From: JBDRNO01 sp043811005 | GTDB lineage: Bacteria; Bacteroidota; Bacteroidia; NORP154 | DNA length: 22,713 nt | Direction of reading: 5' to 3' | NCBI GenBank assembly: GCA_043811005.1 | Contig: JBDRNO010000284.1 | Location: forward strand, 1-22,713 | Shown: positions 7,040 through 14,194 of the stretch, in pieces | Numbering within the stretch: position 1 is the stretch's first letter | How the letters are laid out: every line of letters starts with the position of its first letter | Notes under the pieces: model-generated | Database searches by the model: none | What the model saw: the letters and a program-made list of their open reading frames with translations, nothing else | Told to the model about the DNA's origin: nothing | Translations under genes and position numbers: made by a program

Positions 7040-8302
7040 TTATTTTGTGCTTCTTACAGATTTTTCAATACCCGAAGCCAGCGACTGGTGGTCGCTGGCG
7101 GAATTTTTTTTCAAGACATTGCTCATCAGAGCGACCATATAGGTGGCGCCATCAGGATGCTCTATGATTGCCACTGAGTTCATGTAATTAAGCACGTTTC
7201 CTTTATATTTTTCGCATGAATATCCTTCTTCCTGTTTACATTTGTACAAGCTGCCGGATTTGAAATATACCGCTGCATCTGCCAATGCGGGAGCGGTAGC
7301 ATAGCGGATGCGCCTGTCGGTCATGTAAAGCAAGCGCTTCATCTCCAAACTGCTCTCCTTGTCCACTGCCCTGCCTCTTTCCATGGCTATGAGGAACTTC
7401 ATCAAGCCCAGCGGGCTGCCGGTACTGCCGCCTTTTGCCGGAATGTATGAGCCGCCTCCTTTAGTGAACAAGGTGCCAAGCCGCCACTCATCTTCGGTGA
7501 TGCCAAGCGCCCGCAAAGGGTCGTTCACTACAGAGACGGCAATATCAGAAAGCTCGCTTTTCGGAGTGTTCCTGAAATACTCTTTCGACTTTTCTTCCGT
7601 AAGCATGGGATAGCTCTTGCCGAAAGCGCGCATCAGGATTGCCTCCCGCCAGCACACGCTTGCAGCGCCATTGTTGCTCACCGAAAGCATGTGGTCCAGC
7701 CATTCGTAAAGTGAGAACACATCTTCCTCCTGCACGGTGCGTTTAAAAAACTTTTTCGTTTCAGGGTCAAAGAATGGCACGGTGTGGGAGTCTGTCATAG
7801 CCCACGTTCCTGCCCTGACATGGCGGGTTCTCATCAGCTCCTGGCGTTTAGCAAATGATTCAGGGTATATTTTTTTCAGTTCGGTGAAAAAACCGGCTGC
7901 CACCGCAATCTTGCCCACACTGCCCGGCTGGTACTGCCCGGTCTCCTTCCGTGAAGCGTACCTGATCTTTTTCCCCGGTGTGATGACCAGCACCGCCACC
8001 GAATAGCTTTCGTGCAGGCTGGGGAACAAACTGTTGATGGCTTTCTGGAATTCCGGGTCGGGCGCTGGAATGGTATTCAAACTATCACCCCTTGTGCCAG
8101 GCAGGTTCAACTTAATGTCCTTGATGGATTTCTGTGCACCGGATATGGGTTTAGCATCCTTTATCCCTCCATCCATGATGAGTTGCAAACGCTTGAGCCG
8201 CCTTATCCCGCTGACCTCATAGCCGTCAATAGGATAGCTTGAAAAATCCCCATAACTTAATAATGTTATTAACAGGCAGCAAAAACCGCTTTTCAAATTC
8301 AT
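7040..8302 (-). CDS. Secreted SxxK serine hydrolase, beta-lactamase-like
   Basis: The 420-residue product has an N-terminal signal peptide (MNLKSGFCCLLITLLSYG) without a convincing lipobox, so it is likely periplasmic. A spacer of about 90 residues precedes the catalytic domain. Motifs occur in the order of penicillin-recognising enzymes: SVGK (S128, K131), SNN (209-211) in place of SDN, and KSGS (348-351). An insert after KSGS contains two cysteines (C355, C363) that could form a disulphide. It is only distantly like the lipoprotein hydrolase at 2718-3668. It starts 4 nt after the stop of the dikinase-like gene and is almost certainly translated from the same mRNA. Its G+C content looks higher than that of its operon partner, which may point to separate ancestry. 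Whether it cleaves beta-lactams, peptidoglycan peptides or another amide or ester cannot be told. Confidence 0.83.
   Translation of the reverse strand: MNLKSGFCCLLITLLSYGDFSSYPIDGYEVSGIRRLKRLQLIMDGGIKDAKPISGAQKSIKDIKLNLPGTRGDSLNTIPAPDPEFQKAINSLFPSLHESYSVAVLVITPGKKIRYASRKETGQYQPGSVGKIAVAAGFFTELKKIYPESFAKRQELMRTRHVRAGTWAMTDSHTVPFFDPETKKFFKRTVQEEDVFSLYEWLDHMLSVSNNGAASVCWREAILMRAFGKSYPMLTEEKSKEYFRNTPKSELSDIAVSVVNDPLRALGITEDEWRLGTLFTKGGGSYIPAKGGSTGSPLGLMKFLIAMERGRAVDKESSLEMKRLLYMTDRRIRYATAPALADAAVYFKSGSLYKCKQEEGYSCEKYKGNVLNYMNSVAIIEHPDGATYMVALMSNVLKKNSASDHQSLASGIEKSVRSTK
7077..7111 (+). terminator. Terminator-like hairpin inside the 3' end of the minus-strand hydrolase gene
   Basis: GCCAGCGAC at 7077-7085 and GTCGCTGGC at 7091-7099 form a perfect 9-bp G+C-rich stem with a 5-nt loop. 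On the plus strand it is followed by GGAA and eight T's (7104-7111), the shape of an intrinsic terminator for transcription from the left. The same bases encode residues SASDHQSLAS near the C-terminus of the opposite gene, so the stem could be accidental. It would protect the hydrolase operon from plus-strand read-through. It has no T-tract in the minus direction. Confidence 0.45.
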
Positions 8303-8306
8303 ATCA

Positions 8307-11213
8307 TCAAATTTTGGAATTAACAGGTATCATTTTCTCATTTTTAGTGACCGGGGTAATAGATTGCAAATAAGAAGATGAAGCAGCTTTCTTGTTTTCC
8401 ACAAATGGACGCACCTGGAACAACCACAATTTATCATTCTTAAAACCCATTTCTATATCAAAGGGGCCTTTGCTTTCTATTCCGGGTGACAAAGGTAGCT
8501 TTTGTTTTATTTCGGAGGCAATATTCTTCAATGTGATCATGTTTGCAGCGTTCAAAATGGGGTTGTCAAAGGTTGTATATTTTTTTTTTGTTCCACCTGT
8601 TTCCGGTAAGCTGTTGTATGCAGGTTCACGGGCAGGCATAAGCAGTGTTTTGCCGCCATCATTTTTCAGCAACCAGGTCTCTGCCGCCTGTCCTTCAACC
8701 GCCCCACCTGCACCGCGGCTAAATGCAACAGTAATATCATTGTCATTACCGGAAACAATTCCTTTGGTGATCATCACACCGGAATAATCCACGTTAACGC
8801 TGGGAATTATCAGGATAGAGGGGAAGACATTTTCAGGGTTCAATAATAGCCGCTGGCGCCATTTATAGCTTCTTTCGCTATATGGCGATGCCCATACATC
8901 TTTTATTCCCTGTAATATTTTTTCTTCCGCAACCACATTGAAAATCGTTAGGTTTAAGCCGGCACCGGTAAAGTCTTTTAAGTCTTCCATATTGGTGTCG
9001 CTGCGCACAAATACAGGAATACTGCCCATGTCCTTGCCAAAAACTTCTTTAAAGTATTTTTTTAATTCAACAAGAAATTCAGGGTTCAACTTAATTTTTA
9101 TAATTGCATTACGAAAAGTTTCCAGTTCTTTCAGCACGTAATTTTCAACTGCTGTTTCATCCTGCCCGTTTTTTCGCATTGTTTCCGCCTGTTCAAAAAT
9201 GCCGTTCATATACTGCCAGTATGAAACCGTTTGTCCCGGCATGGTTTGATCCAGGTGCTTCCGGAATATGCCAAAGGGTATAACAATCCCCTCAACAACA
9301 TGAGCTGGGAACATGGATTTTAATTGGCCGAGGTTAGCAGCTTTTGGCCCGCACAGTTTGCCTGAGTGTTGTGCATTAATATCCCTCAGGTTTAATACAA
9401 CTGTTTGCTGAAGGTTGATTTTATTTACGGGTACTTTGATCTTCTCTTCGTTTCTTTTCTTTATGGCAAACAGTTGCTTTTCTTCTTCCGTCATTTCTTC
9501 AATGGGCTTCATAATAACGGTATTTTTATTGGAAACGGCATAAAACACCTTTTTTTCCGATAGTTTTTTAATATCCTCAAAGTTCTGCAGGGAAATTACT
9601 GAATTGGGGATTCCCAAATTTCTGGCAAGCAACTGAACATGCGAAACCGGGTTGCCTTCACTGACTGTCATTATCCCTGCTACCGGCTTTAAATCGGATG
9701 GAGGGGTTTTAAATACGTAGATTTTGTTTGCTGCGACTTCAATTTCATTTGATGACTCCTCTACAACAACCAATTCTCCTGTCGCATAACCAGGGTTCAT
9801 GCCCCTTATAACCCCCTGATTTGGAATATTCATCACTTTATTGTAAAAAGAGGTATGAATGGAAAGAACATCTCCTAACCGGCTGATGCTTTGCCCAAGA
9901 TGTAATAATATGGAAGAACGTATTATCTCATCGCTATAACCATTAACCTTATGTTCAAATCCTGAATAAAGGGTGATCACTTCCAGGTATAAAGCCCTTA
10001 CCATCCCCGTGCTCCACTCTGACGTTCTTCTTGCATTTTCATAATAGCCGGTCAATTCAGCAAGGGATATTTCCGGTTTTGTAGGGGGCATTAACTTCAC
10101 TGAAATATCCTTCCATTCCCATATTTCAAGAAATCCGCATCCTGCAGCCGCCTGGCAGATATAATTTATCTTATCCATCAGCTCTTCAAGGGTGCCGGCT
10201 TTCCATGATGAAACTTCCCTGGATAATATTTCTTCCAGCTTATTGGAAATATCCAAAAGCGCTAACCTTGCTTTACCACTTTTTTCCATCAAAATATTTT
10301 CCCTGATGTACCACATCATGTTTGAGGTTGCGAACATTTTGTCTTTGCCCTTGCTTTGATTGAATTCATCTGCATACTGTAATATCGTTTTTCTTCGTTC
10401 CGAATCTTTAGGAAGGTTTAAAAGCAGGGGAGTAAGTGAATTTATGTTCACAGGTTGATAAACAAGCTCCATGTTCACAACTAACTCATCCAATTTTTTA
10501 AGTAATTCAGGGTTAAGTTTTTCCTTGTGCTGTTCTCTGAAGATTTTGACTTTCTTTATGTCAGAGGCATCCGGTTGTCCGTGGATCTTAACACGCAGAC
10601 CCATGAAAGCGGGATAGGCATCAGAGATATTTTTGGAAACAGCCCTCACATTTTGAGTTTTATTATCATCAATCCTGTGAGGAATGTCTTTAGCTGCCTG
10701 CCGTACAAGGAAAAAATGTTTACGAATTACGTCATCATCTGCCAGGAACCAATGGAAAAAGTTTATCCCCCATTCATCCTCATCTTCGATTTGAAAGGCT
10801 CCTCTGTAAAATTGCGCTTTTCTAAGCACCCATCCATCATCAACTGAACGAAGGTATTTTTCCAACTGGTACTGTTTTAGCCGGGAATGATTATTTTCCT
10901 CATCCCTGAACGCTTTATTATCTGTAGTGGAAAGAATTTGCCCCAGAAAAACATGATTCTTACCGGCAAGCGCAATAACTTCATCCTTGTATCTCGCCCT
11001 CTGAACACCACCCGGCTCCTGGCATTTTTCTTTGGGAGCTAAAGTGGAGCCGTCCTTACAAAACCAGCGAATGTCTTTATATGGTCCTCTTGTATCCTGC
11101 TTGTAATTTTCTATGGCTTTTTTTATTTCAACATTATCAATTTGCTGGGCAATTGACCTTGTGGGCAACAGGAGAAGGAAAAAATAACTTATTGGTATTA
11201 CCGATCTTAACAT
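8307..11213 (-). CDS. Exported phosphohistidine/PPDK-type ATP-grasp protein (dikinase-like)
   Basis: The 968-residue product opens with a signal peptide (MLRSVIPISYFFLLLLPTRSIAQQ). Residues 25-460 are a mostly helical region with no family that I recognise; C52/C64 and C353/C359 could form disulphides. Residues 470-570 are a PEP-utilising mobile (phosphohistidine) domain, with NPVSHVQLLARNLGIPN placing the phospho-accepting histidine at H525. Residues 615-940 are the PEP/pyruvate-binding ATP-grasp domain of the PPDK family: GPKAANLGQL (622-631), VFVRSDTNMEDL (734-745, R737) and FDIEMG...FQVRP (918-936). Histidine domain before ATP-grasp is the order of alpha-glucan water dikinases; PEP synthase and rifampin phosphotransferase put ATP-grasp first. 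No PEP-binding barrel follows. Such enzymes move the beta-phosphate of ATP through His to a substrate; the substrate here is unknown. An export signal on an ATP-using enzyme is odd. It shares an operon with the serine hydrolase downstream. Confidence 0.82.
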   Translation of the reverse strand: MLRSVIPISYFFLLLLPTRSIAQQIDNVEIKKAIENYKQDTRGPYKDIRWFCKDGSTLAPKEKCQEPGGVQRARYKDEVIALAGKNHVFLGQILSTTDNKAFRDEENNHSRLKQYQLEKYLRSVDDGWVLRKAQFYRGAFQIEDEDEWGINFFHWFLADDDVIRKHFFLVRQAAKDIPHRIDDNKTQNVRAVSKNISDAYPAFMGLRVKIHGQPDASDIKKVKIFREQHKEKLNPELLKKLDELVVNMELVYQPVNINSLTPLLLNLPKDSERRKTILQYADEFNQSKGKDKMFATSNMMWYIRENILMEKSGKARLALLDISNKLEEILSREVSSWKAGTLEELMDKINYICQAAAGCGFLEIWEWKDISVKLMPPTKPEISLAELTGYYENARRTSEWSTGMVRALYLEVITLYSGFEHKVNGYSDEIIRSSILLHLGQSISRLGDVLSIHTSFYNKVMNIPNQGVIRGMNPGYATGELVVVEESSNEIEVAANKIYVFKTPPSDLKPVAGIMTVSEGNPVSHVQLLARNLGIPNSVISLQNFEDIKKLSEKKVFYAVSNKNTVIMKPIEEMTEEEKQLFAIKKRNEEKIKVPVNKINLQQTVVLNLRDINAQHSGKLCGPKAANLGQLKSMFPAHVVEGIVIPFGIFRKHLDQTMPGQTVSYWQYMNGIFEQAETMRKNGQDETAVENYVLKELETFRNAIIKIKLNPEFLVELKKYFKEVFGKDMGSIPVFVRSDTNMEDLKDFTGAGLNLTIFNVVAEEKILQGIKDVWASPYSERSYKWRQRLLLNPENVFPSILIIPSVNVDYSGVMITKGIVSGNDNDITVAFSRGAGGAVEGQAAETWLLKNDGGKTLLMPAREPAYNSLPETGGTKKKYTTFDNPILNAANMITLKNIASEIKQKLPLSPGIESKGPFDIEMGFKNDKLWLFQVRPFVENKKAASSSYLQSITPVTKNEKMIPVNSKI
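8580..8589. repeat. Run of ten T (A10 in the sense strand) in the dikinase-like gene
   Basis: Ten consecutive T's at 8580-8589 encode the lysines of GGTKKKY in the ATP-grasp domain. A gain or loss of one base would remove the C-terminal FDIEMG/QVRP part of the active site. It may be ordinary AAA codon use in an AT-rich genome. Confidence 0.9.
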
Positions 11214-11250
11214 TTTGTTTTTGATACTGTTTTTATCATAAATCAGGATT

Positions 11251-11258
11251 CAAAATTA
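11251..11258 (-). promoter_or_regulatory. Candidate -7 element before the dikinase-like gene
   Basis: On the minus strand the bases read TAATTTTG, an exact match to TAnnTTTG, 37 nt before the start codon at 11213. No TTTG is present at the expected -33 distance. It lies in the only non-coding gap (142 bp) between the adhesin operon and this gene pair, where a promoter is needed. A chance match is possible. Confidence 0.3.
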
Positions 11259-11355
11259 ACAAACCATTTTGTTTTTTGTTTTATGTTAAAAACAAGTGGA
11301 ATTATAAAGAAAAATGACGGATTTTTTTTGCGAACTTCTACTTTCAAATACTGTC

Positions 11356-13266
11356 TTAATTACCGGTGGTAACAGAGAGCTTAGTGACCTTAAATTCCGT
11401 GCGTCTGTTCATCTGGTGGTCGTCTTCCGAACAAAATACATTATTTTTGCAGTTATTTACCAATTTGGATTCGCCATATCCCCTGGCTGTAATCCTTGCA
11501 TCATAAATTCCGCCCACTGTAATGATGTAGTTCACGGCTGAACCTGCACGTTTTTGAGAAAGCGTCATGTTGTATTTATCGCTGCCCCTGCTATCCGTGT
11601 GTGAGCTCAGTTCAATAGTGATTTCCGGGTTTTCTTCCAAAACTTTCACCAGTTTATCCAGTTCAAAAGCAGCATCAGGCCGGATATTCCATTTATCATA
11701 ATCATAATAAATGTTCTCTAGCACTATTGGTTTGTTGATCACAATCTGATCAAGTTCAATGATTAACTTAATCGTATCTGATCTGGTCTTTCCTAGAGTA
11801 GATACCAAAACTGTATTTGAAAAATAGTCCGGGCGATTGGCAAAAATCAAGTAATTTTTACGGAAACCTATGGGATATGTAAAGCTGCCGTTAACTGCGG
11901 TAAATAGCGAATTCGCTTCTCCTGTTTCGAGGTCTGTTATTTTTACAAATGCCTCTTTAACCGGCTCTTCGGTTCCTTTTTTAACAACAACGGCATCAAC
12001 TAAAAAGGTGGGATAATTTTTTTCAAAAAAATAGATATGATCTATACTTCCATCGTTTTTCCTGTTAGAAGAAAAATAACCGCACTCCTTATCAGGGTTT
12101 ATCATCACGCCAAAATCGTCTTTATATCCATTAACCGGAAACTGTAAATGTCCTGGCTTCATCCATGTATTTCCTGATCTTCTTGACTCATAAATATCCA
12201 AACCACCTATGCCTTCATGCCCGTCAGAAGAGAAGAAGAGTGTTTGACTGTTATTATGACCTGTAAGCAAAAAAGGGAACATTTCGTTTCCCTTAGTATT
12301 GATAATTCCTCCCAGATTTTCAGGTTTTGACCAGCTTTCATCAATAAATTCCGACATGTAAATATCTGTACCTCCGAATCCGCCTTGCATATCGGAAATA
12401 AAATAAAGCGCCTTGCTATCTCCGGTAAGCGTTGGGTGTCCGCATGAAAATTCATCACTGTTAAAAGGGAGTGCGACAGGTGTTTGCCAGCTTCCGCCAG
12501 TTAACGTTGAGGTATATATTTTCAAGTTATTTTCGTTGCTGATGCTCTTGCCAGGTTTTTTGCGGCTGAAGTTGCTACGCGTAAAATAAATAGTTTTCCC
12601 GTCTGGTGAAAAGGTACATGGCCCCTCATGAAACTTTGAATTGATTCCCTTCCCAAATGGTTTTGAATCTTCTGTAATGATTGCACCATCTGTATCAGCA
12701 CTATATAGGTCAAGGTAAGGTCTTTCGTTCCATGGGTTTATCTGGTTAGTTTTGTCGCTATTTTTTTCCGAACAAAAAACCATACCGTTTCCATATTTTA
12801 CCGGGCTGAAATTGGAATATGAATCGTCTAAACCCATTTGCTTGATATGATACAAAAACGATTCTCTGGAAAAACCTGCAAGCGAATCGCAGGAGTTGAG
12901 CAGTGCAATCACACGTTCATCAGTTGGAAAATCATCAAGGTATCTGGCATACCATATCTTAGCAAGGTCATACTTTTCATTGCTTTTCAGGATCTTGGCA
13001 TAGTGAAGCCGATGTTCCGGTTTGGCTTCAGGAAGTATAACAACTTTCGCATACCATTTTTCCGCTTCGGATGAGTTATTTATTTTCAGATAGCTTTCTG
13101 CCAATTTCATTAATACTTCCACATCTTCTTTTTGCTCCATCGCTTTTTCCAAAAGAGGAATCGCTTTGGCATAAGCCATCCGGTCGTATTCTTTGCTACC
13201 TCTAAAGGCAGGATTTGCACAACCCGCTACCAACAGGCAAAAAGCCATATAATTGATAATCTTCAT
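11356..13266 (-). CDS. PorE-like outer-membrane lipoprotein: TPR, beta-propeller, OmpA domain
   Basis: The product is 636 aa. It has a lipoprotein signal ending VAGC (C16), then TPR-like helices at about 30-125 (YAKAIPLLEKAM, SEAEKWYAKVV, YDLAKIWYARYL). WD40-like PD40 propeller blades follow at about 150-415 (FSPDGKTIYFTRSN, GGTDIYMSEF, FFSSDGHEGIGGLDIYES, YFSSNRK). A carboxypeptidase-regulatory-like beta domain spans about 420-490, and an OmpA C-terminal domain about 515-630. In the last, HTDSRGSDKYNMTLSQKRA carries the conserved Asp (D558) and Arg (R573) that bind diaminopimelate of peptidoglycan. This is the domain order of PorE of the type IX secretion system. It is the third gene of the adhesin operon, 2 nt after the PorP/SprF-like gene, and probably tethers an outer-membrane complex to the cell wall. 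Many paralogues of this type exist, so it need not be the core PorE. Confidence 0.9.
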   Translation of the reverse strand: MKIINYMAFCLLVAGCANPAFRGSKEYDRMAYAKAIPLLEKAMEQKEDVEVLMKLAESYLKINNSSEAEKWYAKVVILPEAKPEHRLHYAKILKSNEKYDLAKIWYARYLDDFPTDERVIALLNSCDSLAGFSRESFLYHIKQMGLDDSYSNFSPVKYGNGMVFCSEKNSDKTNQINPWNERPYLDLYSADTDGAIITEDSKPFGKGINSKFHEGPCTFSPDGKTIYFTRSNFSRKKPGKSISNENNLKIYTSTLTGGSWQTPVALPFNSDEFSCGHPTLTGDSKALYFISDMQGGFGGTDIYMSEFIDESWSKPENLGGIINTKGNEMFPFLLTGHNNSQTLFFSSDGHEGIGGLDIYESRRSGNTWMKPGHLQFPVNGYKDDFGVMINPDKECGYFSSNRKNDGSIDHIYFFEKNYPTFLVDAVVVKKGTEEPVKEAFVKITDLETGEANSLFTAVNGSFTYPIGFRKNYLIFANRPDYFSNTVLVSTLGKTRSDTIKLIIELDQIVINKPIVLENIYYDYDKWNIRPDAAFELDKLVKVLEENPEITIELSSHTDSRGSDKYNMTLSQKRAGSAVNYIITVGGIYDARITARGYGESKLVNNCKNNVFCSEDDHQMNRRTEFKVTKLSVTTGN

Positions 13267-13268
13267 AA

Positions 13269-14189
13269 TTAAAAAAATCGTGGTGTTTTCATTTTCACAG
13301 CTTCTTTGCCAAGATCATAAGAAACAATGATTTCGTGAGAACCGGAATTGTAATGTCTAAGACAAGAAATTGTAAAATCATGGGCATAGCCTAACCGTAA
13401 TTGTTTATTAATTTGGAACTCAACTAAACCGACAAAACTATCGCCACTACGGTATGAGACGCCCAGCCAAATGACCTGCTTGAGCAAAACATTGAGGTTA
13501 ATATCAACTTCAGCCGGGGTATTGGGAACATACTTAAGCAAAAATGAGGGCTTCAAAATAACATTTTCGTTGACTGAATAAACATACCCGCCAGTGATGT
13601 AATAATGTCTTACCTGATGAGGCGCTTTTGCAGTTTTGATGTTTAGAGTTGTCCCCGGTTCATAATTGATGATATGCGGAATAGCAAGCCCTGCAAAATA
13701 CTTATCGGTATAATAATACAAACCCGTTCCGAAATTTGGCACAATGGCGGTGACGGTGGATTGCCGGTAAACATCATCACCTTCGTCCCAAACTTTTAGC
13801 TCAGATAGCTCTGCACGATAATATGACAATCCGGTTCGCAAGCCCATGGCCAGCTTCGCATTGTCCAGTTTCAGGTGATAGGAATAATCCCCGTTAATGT
13901 CTGTTCGTTCGGTAATACCTACCACGTCTCTCGTGAATTGAAGCCCCAGCCCGATGTTTTTTCCACCAATAGGGGCGTCAAAACTGGCAAACTGTGATGT
14001 TGGCGCTCCCGAAAACCCCAACCATTGTTTTCGGTATATTACTGTAGCATTGGGATAGGGATGGCATCCTGCATAAGCAGGATTCATCAAATTTATGTTG
14101 AACATATATTGGCTCACCATCGGGTCTTGCTGCGCCAAAAGACAGGTGGGGACAATAAAAGCCAGCAATATCAGCGTTTTCTTTTTCAT
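13269..14189 (-). CDS. PorP/SprF-family type IX secretion system membrane protein
   Basis: The 306-residue product has a signal peptide (MKKKTLILLAFIVPTCLLAQQ) and the family hallmark DPMVSQYMFNINLMNPAYAG straight after it. The rest consists of alternating amphipathic strands (IGLGLQFTRDVVGITERT, LAMGLRTGLSYYRAEL, KQLRLGYAHDFTI), as expected of an outer-membrane beta-barrel. SprF of Flavobacterium johnsoniae is needed for surface delivery of SprB, and PorP/SprF paralogues are commonly encoded beside the large adhesin they serve. Here the gene starts 5 nt after the adhesin stop and ends 2 nt before the OmpA lipoprotein, so it very likely handles that adhesin. The length fits the family and no damage is visible. 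Confidence 0.95.
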   Translation of the reverse strand: MKKKTLILLAFIVPTCLLAQQDPMVSQYMFNINLMNPAYAGCHPYPNATVIYRKQWLGFSGAPTSQFASFDAPIGGKNIGLGLQFTRDVVGITERTDINGDYSYHLKLDNAKLAMGLRTGLSYYRAELSELKVWDEGDDVYRQSTVTAIVPNFGTGLYYYTDKYFAGLAIPHIINYEPGTTLNIKTAKAPHQVRHYYITGGYVYSVNENVILKPSFLLKYVPNTPAEVDINLNVLLKQVIWLGVSYRSGDSFVGLVEFQINKQLRLGYAHDFTISCLRHYNSGSHEIIVSYDLGKEAVKMKTPRFF

Positions 14190-14194
14190 GATTT

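Noticed and set aside
11263..11300. Imperfect dyad of CCATTTTG and ACAAGTGG in the gap between the two minus-strand operons
   Set aside because: The pairing is A/T-dominated and no T-tract follows on the minus strand, so it is not convincing as a terminator.
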